A stretch of DNA of 32,301 bases, from NCBI GenBank assembly GCA_022788065.1, contig JALEWG010000083.1, positions 1-32,301 of the forward strand. Direction: 5' to 3'. Below, one piece after another: positions 1 to 8,133 of this stretch. The position numbers were made by a program, and so were the translations under genes. The DNA is from Lachnospiraceae bacterium (GTDB lineage Bacteria; Bacillota; Clostridia; Lachnospirales; Lachnospiraceae). Below the pieces are notes generated by a model, which saw only the letters and a list, made by a program, of their open reading frames with translations, was not told where the DNA came from and did not search any database. How positions within the stretch are numbered: the first letter of the stretch is position 1; the number at the start of each line of letters is the position of its first letter.

Positions 1-27
1 ACGGTGGAGGCATTGCTGGAGGTTTAA
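1..27 (+). CDS. 3' end of an upstream CDS (..TVEALLEV*), truncated by the window edge
   Basis: Frame 1 reads acg gtg gag gca ttg ctg gag gtt taa; the next ATG follows 6 nt later (34), consistent with an operon. Too short to identify. Confidence 0.5.
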   Translation, partial: TVEALLEV

Positions 28-33
28 GCGCCT

Positions 34-876
34 ATGAAGGAGCTGCGTTTTGAATATGTGATGAGGCTGGACTTCAGTCCAATGGTTTCAAAGCATCGTT
101 TTACACTGAAATGTATTCCGCACTCCGATGAAAGACAGAAGGTATCCGAACTGGAGGTGGTGGCCTATCCGAGAGAATTCATCTCGGAAGCGGAGGATGC
201 CTTCGGAAATCACTGCATCTATGGACACGCGGAGGGAATGCACGATCATTTTTCATTCCGCGTCACGGGAAAGGCGGCAACGGGTCTCGCTCCCTGGGAG
301 CATGCGAAGGAGGACCATCTCATCGGTATCTACAGATATCAGACGGAATATACCAGACCGGGTCCATGTATACGTAAGTTTGCCGACAGCTTTTCGTTCA
401 CTCCTGAGATGACAGCGTATGACAAAGCGTTCACTTTTATGACCGGCCTTTACCGCTCGTTTCAGTATGTGCCTTACGTGACGGGAATCCATACGACTGC
501 GGAGGAGGCGATGGCGCTGGGAAAAGGCGTATGTCAGGATTATTCTCACATTCTGTTGTCCCTTTGCCGAATGGAGGGAATCCCGTGCCGGTACGTGGTC
601 GGGATGCTGATCGGAGAAGGTGCAAGCCATGCTTGGGTGGAGATCTGCAGTGAGGGACGCTGGATCGCACTGGATCCCACCAATAATCTGGTGGTGGATG
701 ATCAGCATATCAAGATTTCAGCAGGACGCGATTATCAGGACTGCATTATCAATCAGGGAATCTTCACGGGACAGACCAGGCAGACGCAGCAGATTCTGGT
801 AAGCGTGAAGGAAACGGAAAACCAGCACAGCGCGCCGAAAACACGCTCCTGGAGAGAATCGTCGTTCCGGAGATAA
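34..876 (+). CDS. Transglutaminase-like (cysteine protease fold) protein
   Basis: 280 aa ORF; motifs GKGVCQDYSHILLSLCR, GEGASHAWVEI, ALDPTNN match the Cys-His-Asp transglutaminase-core pattern. Confidence 0.9.
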   Translation: MKELRFEYVMRLDFSPMVSKHRFTLKCIPHSDERQKVSELEVVAYPREFISEAEDAFGNHCIYGHAEGMHDHFSFRVTGKAATGLAPWEHAKEDHLIGIYRYQTEYTRPGPCIRKFADSFSFTPEMTAYDKAFTFMTGLYRSFQYVPYVTGIHTTAEEAMALGKGVCQDYSHILLSLCRMEGIPCRYVVGMLIGEGASHAWVEICSEGRWIALDPTNNLVVDDQHIKISAGRDYQDCIINQGIFTGQTRQTQQILVSVKETENQHSAPKTRSWRESSFRR

Positions 877-894
877 CAGAAAGACGATCGTATA

Positions 895-937
895 AAAAAA
901 GGAAGGCCCGGAATTTCTTCCCCCGCCTTCCTTTTTC
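895..937. terminator. Bidirectional rho-independent terminator between convergent genes
   Basis: aaaaaaaGGAAGGC..GCCTTCCttttt with A-tract and T-tract, located between the 876 (+) and 941 (-) gene ends. Confidence 0.8.
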
Positions 938-940
938 CTT

Positions 941-1096
941 TTACGAATCTCTGTGTTCAGATTCCCGTTCTTTTACCATCTGCCAGATCAGCTCGTGCAT
1001 CCATTTTACAGTCTCTTCCAGCTTCCGGTTCTCATCATTCAGCCGCCGGATCTCAGCCTCAAGATCGTAAATTAATTTGTCTTTCTCATCCAACAT
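941..1096 (-). CDS. Small 51-aa coiled-coil protein (MLDEKDKLIYDLEAEIRRLNDENRKLEETVKWMHELIWQMVKERESEHRDS)
   Basis: Internal Met of the 132-aa ORF at 941..1339; the heptad-rich sequence begins at ATG 1096; the upstream extension overlaps the MATE promoter and looks non-coding. Confidence 0.6.
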   Translation of the reverse strand: MLDEKDKLIYDLEAEIRRLNDENRKLEETVKWMHELIWQMVKERESEHRDS

Positions 1097-1190
1097 AGCA
1101 AATCCTCCGCGAAAATCAATAAGGCCAGTATAACATTGAATAGCAGTTCTGTCCAGCATTTGCCGGTTCTCCAAAATCTTTACTTTGCGA

Positions 1191-1219
1191 TTGATTCGGC
1201 GTGGACTTTGAGATATAAT
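1191..1219 (+). promoter_or_regulatory. Sigma-A type promoter for the MATE gene
   Basis: TTGATT (1191-1196), 17 bp spacer, TATAAT (1214-1219), 38 bp upstream of ATG 1258. Confidence 0.6.
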
Positions 1220-1257
1220 GTCATTTAAGTGATTTTCAGGACATCGAGGGATAAACA

Positions 1258-2646
1258 ATGGAAGCTTCAAAAAACGATTTTTCAAAGGGCAGTGTGGTGG
1301 GAAATATTCTCGGGATGGCGGTCCCCATGACACTGGCACAGTTGATCAATGTACTGTACAATGTGGTGGACCGGGTCTATATCGGATATATTCCGGAACA
1401 CGCGACTCTGTCTTTGACGGGGCTTGGGGTCTGCCTTCCCGTTATCACCGCAGCGATCGCATTTGCCAATCTGTTCGGCATGGGCGGTGCGCCGCTCTGT
1501 TCCATCGAACGCGGAAAGGGCAATGAGAAGGAGGCGGAGGCGATCATGGGAAACTCCTTCACGCTTCTTGTGCTGTGTGGCCTGCTCCTGACGGCGTTTG
1601 GACTCATCTTTAAAAGACAGCTTCTCTATCTGTTCGGGGCAAGTGATATTACATATCCGTATGCGGATTCTTATATGACGATCTATCTTCTCGGAAGCGT
1701 TTTTGTCATGATCGGTCTCGGTATGAATTCCTTTATCAACTCTCAGGGCTTTGCGAAAATCGGTATGAAAACTGTTCTTCTGGGTGCGTTTGCCAATATA
1801 ATCCTGGATCCTGTCTTTATTTTCGGCTTCCATATGGATGTGCAGGGCGCCGCGCTGGCGACAGTGATCTCCCAGTTCCTGTCGGCGGCCTGGGCCCTCA
1901 GATTTCTCACAGGAGACGGGGCGATCCTTCGCCTGAAAAAGGAGACACTTGGCCTCAGCCGTGTTAGAGTGGTGAAGATCACTTCCATGGGCATGTCCAG
2001 CTTTATGGCGGGCTTTACCAACAGCCTGGTGGCCGTGGCGTGCAATGCCACACTGCAGACATGGGGAGGCGATCTCTATGTCGGCGTCATGACGGTGATC
2101 CATTCCGTACGCGAGATCGTGGAGAACCTGATCAAAGGGCTTACAAGCGGATCCCAGCCGGTGCTTGGCTTCAACTACGGGGCAAAGCAGTACCGCCGCG
2201 TCAGGCAGGCAATCAAATTCGTATCGGTCAGCGCGATATCCTTCACATTTGTGTGCTGGGTGCTGATTTCCCTGTTCCCGGAGACGTTTATTCATATTTT
2301 CAATCGTGATGAAACACTGGTACAGGCGGCGATTCCGTGTCTGAGAATCTATTTCTTTGGATTTTTTATGATGTCACTGCAGTATGCCGGGCAGTGCAGC
2401 TTCGTGGGACTCGGGAAGGCGAAACAGGCCACGTTCTTCTCCATATTCCGAAAAGTGATCATCGTGCTTCCGCTCACCATCCTGCTGCCGCATGTCGGCG
2501 GGCTCGGTGTAATGGGAGTCTTTCTGGCGGAGCCGGTCTCAAACTTTATGGGCGGCGGAGCCTGCTATCTGACTATGCTCAGGACAGTATGGCCGGAGCT
2601 TGACGAAAAAAAGACAGAGAAAGCGAGAAATGGGGAGATATCATGA
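1258..2646 (+). CDS. MATE family efflux transporter
   Basis: 462 aa polytopic membrane protein; NILGMAVPMTLAQLINVLYNVVDRVYIG and GSQPVLGFNYGAKQYRRVRQA are typical MATE motifs. Confidence 0.95.
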   Translation: MEASKNDFSKGSVVGNILGMAVPMTLAQLINVLYNVVDRVYIGYIPEHATLSLTGLGVCLPVITAAIAFANLFGMGGAPLCSIERGKGNEKEAEAIMGNSFTLLVLCGLLLTAFGLIFKRQLLYLFGASDITYPYADSYMTIYLLGSVFVMIGLGMNSFINSQGFAKIGMKTVLLGAFANIILDPVFIFGFHMDVQGAALATVISQFLSAAWALRFLTGDGAILRLKKETLGLSRVRVVKITSMGMSSFMAGFTNSLVAVACNATLQTWGGDLYVGVMTVIHSVREIVENLIKGLTSGSQPVLGFNYGAKQYRRVRQAIKFVSVSAISFTFVCWVLISLFPETFIHIFNRDETLVQAAIPCLRIYFFGFFMMSLQYAGQCSFVGLGKAKQATFFSIFRKVIIVLPLTILLPHVGGLGVMGVFLAEPVSNFMGGGACYLTMLRTVWPELDEKKTEKARNGEIS

Positions 2647-3551
2647 GTGAGGTGCTTTTAAAGGCGGCAGCATTTATTCTGATCATTCTGTTCAGCTTTG
2701 TCTTAAAGAAGATTGGGATCCTGCGGGCGGAGGATCTTCCTGTGTTTTCAAAGCTGGTCGTAAAGATCACACTTCCGGCGGCGATCGTCAGTAATTGCAG
2801 CAAAATTACCATGGAGCCCTCTATGCTGGTGATCGTGGCACTGGGGCTTCTGTGCAGCGGCTTCTATGTGGCGGTGGGATATGGACTGTTTTTTAATGGG
2901 ACGAGAGAAGAAAAGGCGTTCGGCCTTCTGAATGTGTCCGGTTACAACATCGGCTGTTTTACCATGCCGTTTATTCAGAATTTCCTGGGTCCTGCCGGAG
3001 TAGCCGCGACAAGTCTTTTTGATGCGGGAAATGCCATGATCTGTACGGGTACGTCGTATGCGATTGCCGTGGCAGTATCAGGAAAAGGACAGGTAAAAGG
3101 TCCGGCACAGATGGTGAAGCAGCTGTTCTCGTCGGTGCCGTTTGATTGCTACATTATTATGACAGTCCTGGCGCTGTTCCATCTGAAGCTGCCGGCGCTC
3201 GTCACAAGCTTTGCAGAGACAATCGGGAATGCAAATACGTTCCTGTCCCTGTTCATGATCGGACTGGGACTGGAGATCCATGTGTCGAAAAAGCAGGTAT
3301 CCGCGATCAGCCGTCTGCTTCTTGCCAGATATGCGGTCGCATTTGTGCTGTCTTTTCTATTATATATGTTTGCGCCTTTCGGAGATGAGGTGAGGAGAGC
3401 GCTGGCAATCCTCATGTTCGGACCTGTTTCCTCTCTGGGAGTCGCATATACGTCCATGATCGACGGGGATGTGAATCAGGCCAGCAGCTTTAACTCGCTG
3501 TCTATTCTGATCAGTATTGCCTGTCTGACCGCGTCAATTCTGATACTGTAG
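2643..3551 (+). CDS. AEC (auxin efflux carrier) family transporter
   Basis: 302 aa; ILRAEDLPVFSKLVVKITLPAAIVSNCSKI and the C-terminal TM pattern; start overlaps the MATE stop (ATGA). Confidence 0.85.
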   Translation: MSEVLLKAAAFILIILFSFVLKKIGILRAEDLPVFSKLVVKITLPAAIVSNCSKITMEPSMLVIVALGLLCSGFYVAVGYGLFFNGTREEKAFGLLNVSGYNIGCFTMPFIQNFLGPAGVAATSLFDAGNAMICTGTSYAIAVAVSGKGQVKGPAQMVKQLFSSVPFDCYIIMTVLALFHLKLPALVTSFAETIGNANTFLSLFMIGLGLEIHVSKKQVSAISRLLLARYAVAFVLSFLLYMFAPFGDEVRRALAILMFGPVSSLGVAYTSMIDGDVNQASSFNSLSILISIACLTASILIL

Positions 3552-3602
3552 CACCGGATTACAGAAACTGCCGGCGAATATCGGCTTTTACGGAGGGAAA
3601 CA

Positions 3603-4172
3603 ATGAAGTTAAAAAGAGAAGAGGACGCACGTTTTATCGTGCATCATCAGGTGACGGAGGAAAAGCTTCTTCATCTGGAAAAAGGTGTGAGAAAACTGGG
3701 CTTTCAGTCCGGAGGAAACCGGATCATGGCGGCCTTTCTGGGATTGGCAGTATGCTGTCTCGTCATCAGCCGGGTTTTGAACGGCTTTGCCGCCAATATG
3801 GTGGGAGCCATCGGAGCGCTTATGTTTATGGCGTTTCTGGCAGGGCTTTACGCACTCTGGAGAGGCTGGAGTGACGCGAAACGTGATATTAAGATTCAGT
3901 TTGAGGCCGGAAAGGACAAATTTAATTTTCAATGGGAATATCGTTTCTTTGACGACTGTTACGAGGCAATCGGAAAAAATGAGAAGACGTCGGCAGATTA
4001 TTCCAATATTCAGCGTCTGATCGAGATGTCCGGAATGCTTGTGCTGGTGGAAAAAGGAAATCTGGTGCGCTACTTTATGAAAAATGATATGGAAAAAGGA
4101 ACAGGCGACGAACTGGCCGGGTTCCTGGAAAGGAAAAGCGGAGCAAAGCTGGAATTTGTTTCCGTCAGGTAA
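3603..4172 (+). CDS. YcxB-like membrane protein
   Basis: 189 aa, two predicted TM segments then YEAIGKNEKTSADYSNIQRLIEMSGMLVLVEKGNLVRYFMKNDMEKG, resembling the YcxB-like C-terminal domain. By eye only. Confidence 0.55.
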   Translation: MKLKREEDARFIVHHQVTEEKLLHLEKGVRKLGFQSGGNRIMAAFLGLAVCCLVISRVLNGFAANMVGAIGALMFMAFLAGLYALWRGWSDAKRDIKIQFEAGKDKFNFQWEYRFFDDCYEAIGKNEKTSADYSNIQRLIEMSGMLVLVEKGNLVRYFMKNDMEKGTGDELAGFLERKSGAKLEFVSVR

Positions 4173-4177
4173 GCAGT

Positions 4178-4780
4178 ATGGAGCCGTTATTTGCGTCAAA
4201 AACAACAAACAATGAGACCATGTTTTATCATCAGGTCCTGGCCTCCAAGAAAAAGGAACCGGTGAAGAAGAGAAATATGCCGGCATTTTTGCAGGATATC
4301 CGTTTTTCGGATATTTTGATGGGCGCAGTCGCTTTCGGTGTGTTTTTTATGACCATGACCGGTATGGAGACTGCTGAAAAGGCCGCACAGTCGCTGTTGG
4401 TAGCCATCGTTTTTGTGTTCGTCATGAAACAGATGAACCGGAGAAAGCGCCAGACCGTTGATTCGGACAGCACGGAGACTGCAGACAGGAGACAGGCACA
4501 GATGCTTCTGGAAAATTCCTGCCGGGAAGGAGAAGTCTGTGACGTTCGATTTGATGAGGAGTGCTTTCAGGTGAAGTATCCGGGAATTGTTACCGAGTAT
4601 CAGTATGAGGGTGTGTCATGGATCAAAGAGACAAGTGAATTTTATATGATCTTCTGGAACCAGTCTATGGTGATTCCGGTGGAGAAAGCCGGTTTTTACA
4701 GAGGCCGTCCGGAACAGTTCCATGGCTTTCTCGAGAAAAAATGCCAGAAGACAATAGAGAAAGTCATGAAACCAGCTTAA
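4178..4780 (+). CDS. Second YcxB-like membrane protein
   Basis: 200 aa, two TM segments plus a C-terminal ..YQYEGVSWIKETSEFYMIFWNQSMVIPVEKAGFYRGRPEQFHGFLEKK segment; adjacent to the first. Confidence 0.55.
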   Translation: MEPLFASKTTNNETMFYHQVLASKKKEPVKKRNMPAFLQDIRFSDILMGAVAFGVFFMTMTGMETAEKAAQSLLVAIVFVFVMKQMNRRKRQTVDSDSTETADRRQAQMLLENSCREGEVCDVRFDEECFQVKYPGIVTEYQYEGVSWIKETSEFYMIFWNQSMVIPVEKAGFYRGRPEQFHGFLEKKCQKTIEKVMKPA

Positions 4781-4801
4781 CTCAGAAAAGGGGAAAATCG
4801 T

Positions 4802-5275
4802 ATGGGAAACAAAATCAAAAAATTTGAAAAGCCGAAGCACCGATATCTGCCGGAGCTGAAGATCCGATATAATTTCGTGGTACCGCTTGTGGGTATCGTG
4901 GATATTCTGACAATGGCCAGCTTTTATGTGAATCCTGCCACGGACGGCAGTCTGATCCTGAAAAGCTTCTACCTGGCTTGCGCCGTGATCGGAGTGGGAT
5001 TCACATACTGGGGATTTATGTGGAAGATTACAGCGGACAATTCAAAGGTTCGTATTCGTCCGCCGTTCGGTGCTTCCAGAGAAGTTGCCTACGGCGATAT
5101 CCGTCGCGTGGAGATTCACAAAAAGAAAAGAAACAAGGCGCTGGTTCATTTTACGCTGTTCGGGAAGAGCGGGGAGGAGCTTGTCCGCGTATATCCGCTT
5201 ATGAAAAACAGCGGTGATTTCCTGGAGCGCTTAAAACTTCTGGAGATAAAAATTACAGAGGTGGAAGATAAGTAG
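4802..5275 (+). CDS. Small membrane protein with PH-like C-terminal domain, unknown function
   Basis: 157 aa; two TM helices followed by a beta-rich segment (ITADNSKVRIRPPFGASREVAYGDIRRVEIHKKKRNKALVHFTLFGK); good RBS (aaaagggga). Confidence 0.6.
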   Translation: MGNKIKKFEKPKHRYLPELKIRYNFVVPLVGIVDILTMASFYVNPATDGSLILKSFYLACAVIGVGFTYWGFMWKITADNSKVRIRPPFGASREVAYGDIRRVEIHKKKRNKALVHFTLFGKSGEELVRVYPLMKNSGDFLERLKLLEIKITEVEDK

Positions 5276-5339
5276 AGAATGACAGGGGGAAATCTGTGCA
5301 TACTATTTCCTGTAATCGATCAGGAAGGAGGTATGCAGG

Positions 5340-5654
5340 ATGACGAGACTGGACTGTACCGTTACCACCTGTGTTCACAATGCAGAAAAATGCTGCTGCA
5401 GAAGAGGGATCCTTGTGGAGGGCGCCCACGCAGGGAATAGCTGTGACACGTGCTGCGGAAGCTTCGAGGAGAACCGGGGAGGATTATTCAAAAATCTGTT
5501 CAAGACTCCGGAATCGAAGCTTCAGGTGGATTGTGATGTGATGAACTGTCTGTATAATGATGATCACCAGTGCAGGGCGGAACGAATCACCATCACCGGT
5601 GACGGAGCGAGAGCGGTGGGGCAGACCGAGTGCGGAAGTTTCCGAAAAAAGTAG
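5340..5654 (+). CDS. Protein with two DUF1540-like Cys-rich repeats
   Basis: LDCTVTTCVHNAEKCCCRRGILVEGAHAGNSCDTCCGSF followed by VDCDVMNCLYNDDHQCRAERITITGDGARAVGQTECGSF. Confidence 0.85.
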   Translation: MTRLDCTVTTCVHNAEKCCCRRGILVEGAHAGNSCDTCCGSFEENRGGLFKNLFKTPESKLQVDCDVMNCLYNDDHQCRAERITITGDGARAVGQTECGSFRKK

Positions 5655-5687
5655 GAAAATCTTCAGAAATAAGCCGGAAGGCTTTGG

Positions 5688-5719
5688 GCCGCAGGAAGTC
5701 CGGAAATACTTCCTGCGGC
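5688..5719. repeat. Perfect 12-bp inverted repeat (hairpin) without T-tract
   Basis: GCCGCAGGAAGT ccggaaat ACTTCCTGCGGC. Confidence 0.8.
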
Positions 5720-5754
5720 AATATTCTGTGCAGTAATAATTTTTGTGAAAACAG

Positions 5755-5783
5755 TTGACAAACGGGAAACAATATAGTATAGT
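5755..5783 (+). promoter_or_regulatory. Sigma-A promoter of infC-rpmI-rplT
   Basis: TTGACA (5755-5760), 17 bp spacer, TATAGT (5778-5783). Confidence 0.85.
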
Positions 5784-5787
5784 TATA

Positions 5788-6021
5788 TAGGTTGTGAGAA
5801 CAACCAAGACAGGAAAGCAGGTTATCCGCCTCACCTCGGCACGAGTCAGTGACCCGGGTTCATAAACAATTGGTTTACTACCATGCAGCAGCATGCGAAA
5901 CCGATGCAGTTAATGAGCGGATAGTTTACTATCTGCTTTTTTTGTTCTGCCGAACAGGAGTGTCCTAAGGATACAAGCCTGATCTGTTGATTCAGCACTA
6001 TGAGTATGGAGGTGTACGGCT
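5788..6021 (+). ncRNA. Structured infC 5' leader (ribosomal protein L20/IF3-type leader) with putative attenuator
   Basis: About 230 nt between the promoter and infC; hairpin GGTTGTgagaACAACC at the 5' end and terminator-like GCGGATAGtttaCTATCTGCttttttt at about 5917-5941. Position upstream of infC-rpmI-rplT matches known L20 leaders. Confidence 0.7.
5917..5941 (+). terminator. Attenuator-type terminator inside the infC leader
   Basis: GCGGATAG tttA CTATCTGC followed by a run of T. Confidence 0.65.
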
Positions 6022-6528
6022 ATTAGCGAGTTAATGATTAACGAACAGATTCGTGACAAAGAAGTTCGTTTGATTGGAGAGAACGGGGAGCAGCTTGGAA
6101 TCATGTCTGCAAAGGAGGCTTACAAGCTGGCGAAGGACGCAGAGCTTGATCTGGTGAAGATTGCTCCGACGGCAAAACCGCCGGTCTGCAAGATCATTGA
6201 TTACGGAAAATATAAGTATGAAATGATCCGCAAGGAAAAAGAGGCCAAAAAGAAACAGAAAGTCATCGAGGTGAAGGAAGTTCGTCTTTCTCCGAATATC
6301 GATACCAATGACCTGAATACCAAAATCGGTTCCGCAAGAAAGTTTATCGAAAAAGGGAATAAGGTCAAGGTGACACTCCGCTTCCGCGGACGTGAGATGG
6401 CTCACATGAACCAGACAAAATATATTCTGGACGATTTTGCTGAAAAACTTTCCGATATCGCAGTCGTAGATAAACCTTCCAAGGTAGAAGGAAGAAGCCT
6501 GGTAATGTTTTTAACTGCAAAAAAATAG
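6022..6528 (+). CDS. infC: Translation initiation factor IF-3, probably initiated at ATT
   Basis: [21 protein letters not shown].. is IF-3. In-frame ATT at 6022 is 9 nt after GGAGG (6008-6012); the ATG at 6034 used by the ORF track is 21 nt from it. Confidence 0.85.
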   Translation: MSELMINEQIRDKEVRLIGENGEQLGIMSAKEAYKLAKDAELDLVKIAPTAKPPVCKIIDYGKYKYEMIRKEKEAKKKQKVIEVKEVRLSPNIDTNDLNTKIGSARKFIEKGNKVKVTLRFRGREMAHMNQTKYILDDFAEKLSDIAVVDKPSKVEGRSLVMFLTAKK

Positions 6529-6553
6529 GAATAATTTTAAGGAGGAAACTACA

Positions 6554-6751
6554 ATGCCTAAAATGAAAACAAGCAGAGCAGCTGCAAAACGTTTCAAAAA
6601 ATCCGGAACAGGTCTGTTAGTAAGAAATAAAGCTTACAAGTCCCATATCTTAACTAAGAAATCTACAAAGCGGAAAAGAAATCTTAGAAAAGACATCGTT
6701 ACTGATATCACAAACAGCAAGGTAATGAAGAAGATTTTACCGTACTTATAA
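6554..6751 (+). CDS. rpmI: 50S ribosomal protein L35
   Basis: [46 protein letters not shown]; follows infC. Confidence 0.98.
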   Translation: MPKMKTSRAAAKRFKKSGTGLLVRNKAYKSHILTKKSTKRKRNLRKDIVTDITNSKVMKKILPYL

Positions 6752-6783
6752 TAGATTCGGAATTGAGAAGGAGGAAATAAGCG

Positions 6784-7140
6784 ATGGCAAGAATTAAAGG
6801 TGGCTTAAATGCCAAGAAGAAACACAACAGAGTTCTCAAACTGGCCAAAGGTTACAGAGGCGCACGTTCCAAACAGTATAGAGTAGCAAAGCAGTCCGTA
6901 ATGAGAGCATTAACAAGCTCTTATGCAGGAAGAAAAGAGAGAAAGAGACAGTTCAGACAGCTGTGGATCGCCCGTATCAACGCTGCAGCTAGAATCAATG
7001 GTCTGTCCTACAGCAAGTTCATGTTCGGCTTAAAGCAGGCCGGCGTTGTTATGAACCGTAAAGTATTATCCGATATGGCAATCAACGACGCAGAGGGCTT
7101 CGCAAAGTTAGCTGAGCTGGCAAAGGCACATCTTGCATAA
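6784..7140 (+). CDS. rplT: 50S ribosomal protein L20
   Basis: [70 protein letters not shown]. Confidence 0.98.
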   Translation: MARIKGGLNAKKKHNRVLKLAKGYRGARSKQYRVAKQSVMRALTSSYAGRKERKRQFRQLWIARINAAARINGLSYSKFMFGLKQAGVVMNRKVLSDMAINDAEGFAKLAELAKAHLA

Positions 7141-7160
7141 TTGAATCTGAGAAAAGAGGA

Positions 7161-7200
7161 AACCGTTCTGATTCCGGGAAACCGGGGCAGAACGGTTTTT
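7161..7200 (+). terminator. Terminator of the rplT operon
   Basis: AACCGTTCTG attccgggaaaccggggc CAGAACGGTT ttt. Confidence 0.9.
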
Positions 7201-7205
7201 AAATA

Positions 7206-7721
7206 GAACTGATGAAGGAAGCTGGCTGCGAAGATGGATTTACAGTAAAGATCGGCTTCAACGGCGACGTGAGAAACCGTACGGCTCAGATCATTCAGGC
7301 ACAGTTAGCTGAGATCAACATCAATGTAGATATCAATCAGCTGGAGTGGGGCGCATATCTGGAAATGCTCAAGGCCGGCGAACTGGATATGTATATTCTT
7401 GGCTGGAGCAACAGCACCATCGACCCGGACAGAAGTGTTTCCACACTGTTCTTATCCAATCAGTGCGGATATGACGGAAACAACTACACCTTCTTAAAGG
7501 ATGCTGAGCTGGACGCAGAGATCAATGCAGCAGCAATCAACACCAACCATGAAGAGCGTATGCAGCAGTACAGAGACATTCAGGCACATCTGAAAGAGCT
7601 GGCTCCGTGGGTTCCGCTTTTCTATCAGCAGCAGGGCGCAGGTACAAATGCCAAGTTAAAGGGATTTACATACGATAAGAATGCAAACTTCTATTTTGGT
7701 AACTGCCGTTACGAGGAGTAA
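7206..7721 (+). pseudogene. C-terminal fragment of an oligopeptide/dipeptide ABC transporter substrate-binding protein (SBP_bac_5 family)
   Basis: ELMKEAGCEDGFTVKIGFNGDVRNRTAQIIQAQLAEININVDINQLEWGAYLEMLKAGELDMYILGWSNSTIDPD.. is only the last ~170 aa of an OppA/DppA-like protein; no SD or signal peptide; stop codon immediately upstream in frame (taa 7200-7202). Confidence 0.8.
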
Positions 7722-7749
7722 AAACAATTGATATATAATTAGGAAGAAA

Positions 7750-7802
7750 GAGAGTACCGTCCATCGGTCAGAGGATCTGCCGGTCGGGCGATGCTCTTTT
7801 TG
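7750..7802 (+). terminator. Imperfect terminator hairpin after the substrate-binding protein fragment
   Basis: agagtaccgtcc..gggcgatgctctttttg; stem with mismatches and T-run. Confidence 0.45.
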
Positions 7803-7817
7803 TGCAATAATATTGCA

Positions 7818-7856
7818 CAAAAAAAGCTCAGACTTCACATTGTGAAGTCTGAGCTT
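7818..7856 (-). terminator. Terminator of the minus-strand tRNA-Leu(CAG)
   Basis: On the minus strand: AAGCTCAGACTTCACA a TGTGAAGTCTGAGCTT followed by T-run; 16-bp perfect arms. Confidence 0.9.
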
Positions 7857-7858
7857 CG

Positions 7859-7942
7859 TGCAGAAGAAGAGACTTGAACTCTCACGGTATTGCTACCACA
7901 CGGACCTGAACCGTGCGCGTCTGCCAATTCCGCCACTTCTGC
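7859..7942 (-). tRNA. tRNA-Leu (CAG)
   Basis: Reverse complement GCAGAAG TG GCG..CGC G CACGG TTCAGGT CCGTG [long variable arm] GAGAG TTCAAGT CTCTT CTTCTGC A; class II tRNA, anticodon CAG; CCA not encoded. Confidence 0.97.
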
Positions 7943-7950
7943 GTTTTTGT

Positions 7951-7995
7951 CATATCGACGAATGATATTATATTACAATCAAGTGATTTTGTCAA
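7951..7995 (-). promoter_or_regulatory. Promoter of minus-strand tRNA-Leu(CAG)
   Basis: Minus strand TTGACA, 17 bp, TATAAT, 8 nt, TCGATATG. Confidence 0.85.
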
Positions 7996-8061
7996 TGGTA
8001 ATTCGTAAATTTCAAAATTATTTTTTTGAACTCTTTTTTTCGATAAAATTTAAAAAAAGTG

Positions 8062-8106
8062 TTTACAAACCGGATAATTTGTGATAAAGTATATCACATC
8101 GACGAG
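8062..8106 (+). promoter_or_regulatory. Promoter of tRNA-Leu(AAG) copy 1
   Basis: TTTACA (8062-8067), 17 bp, TAAAGT (8085-8090), 8 nt, TCGACGAG (8099-8106). Confidence 0.75.
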
Positions 8107-8133
8107 TGGTGCGAATGCATGATAAATCGATAG

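Noticed and set aside
1282-2295. 337-aa minus-strand ORF opposite the MATE gene
   Set aside because: Antisense shadow of a clear membrane protein; charged, non-membrane nonsense composition.
7200-7802. Transposon or integron carrying the substrate-binding protein fragment
   Set aside because: No transposase, terminal inverted repeats or target-site duplication seen around the fragment.
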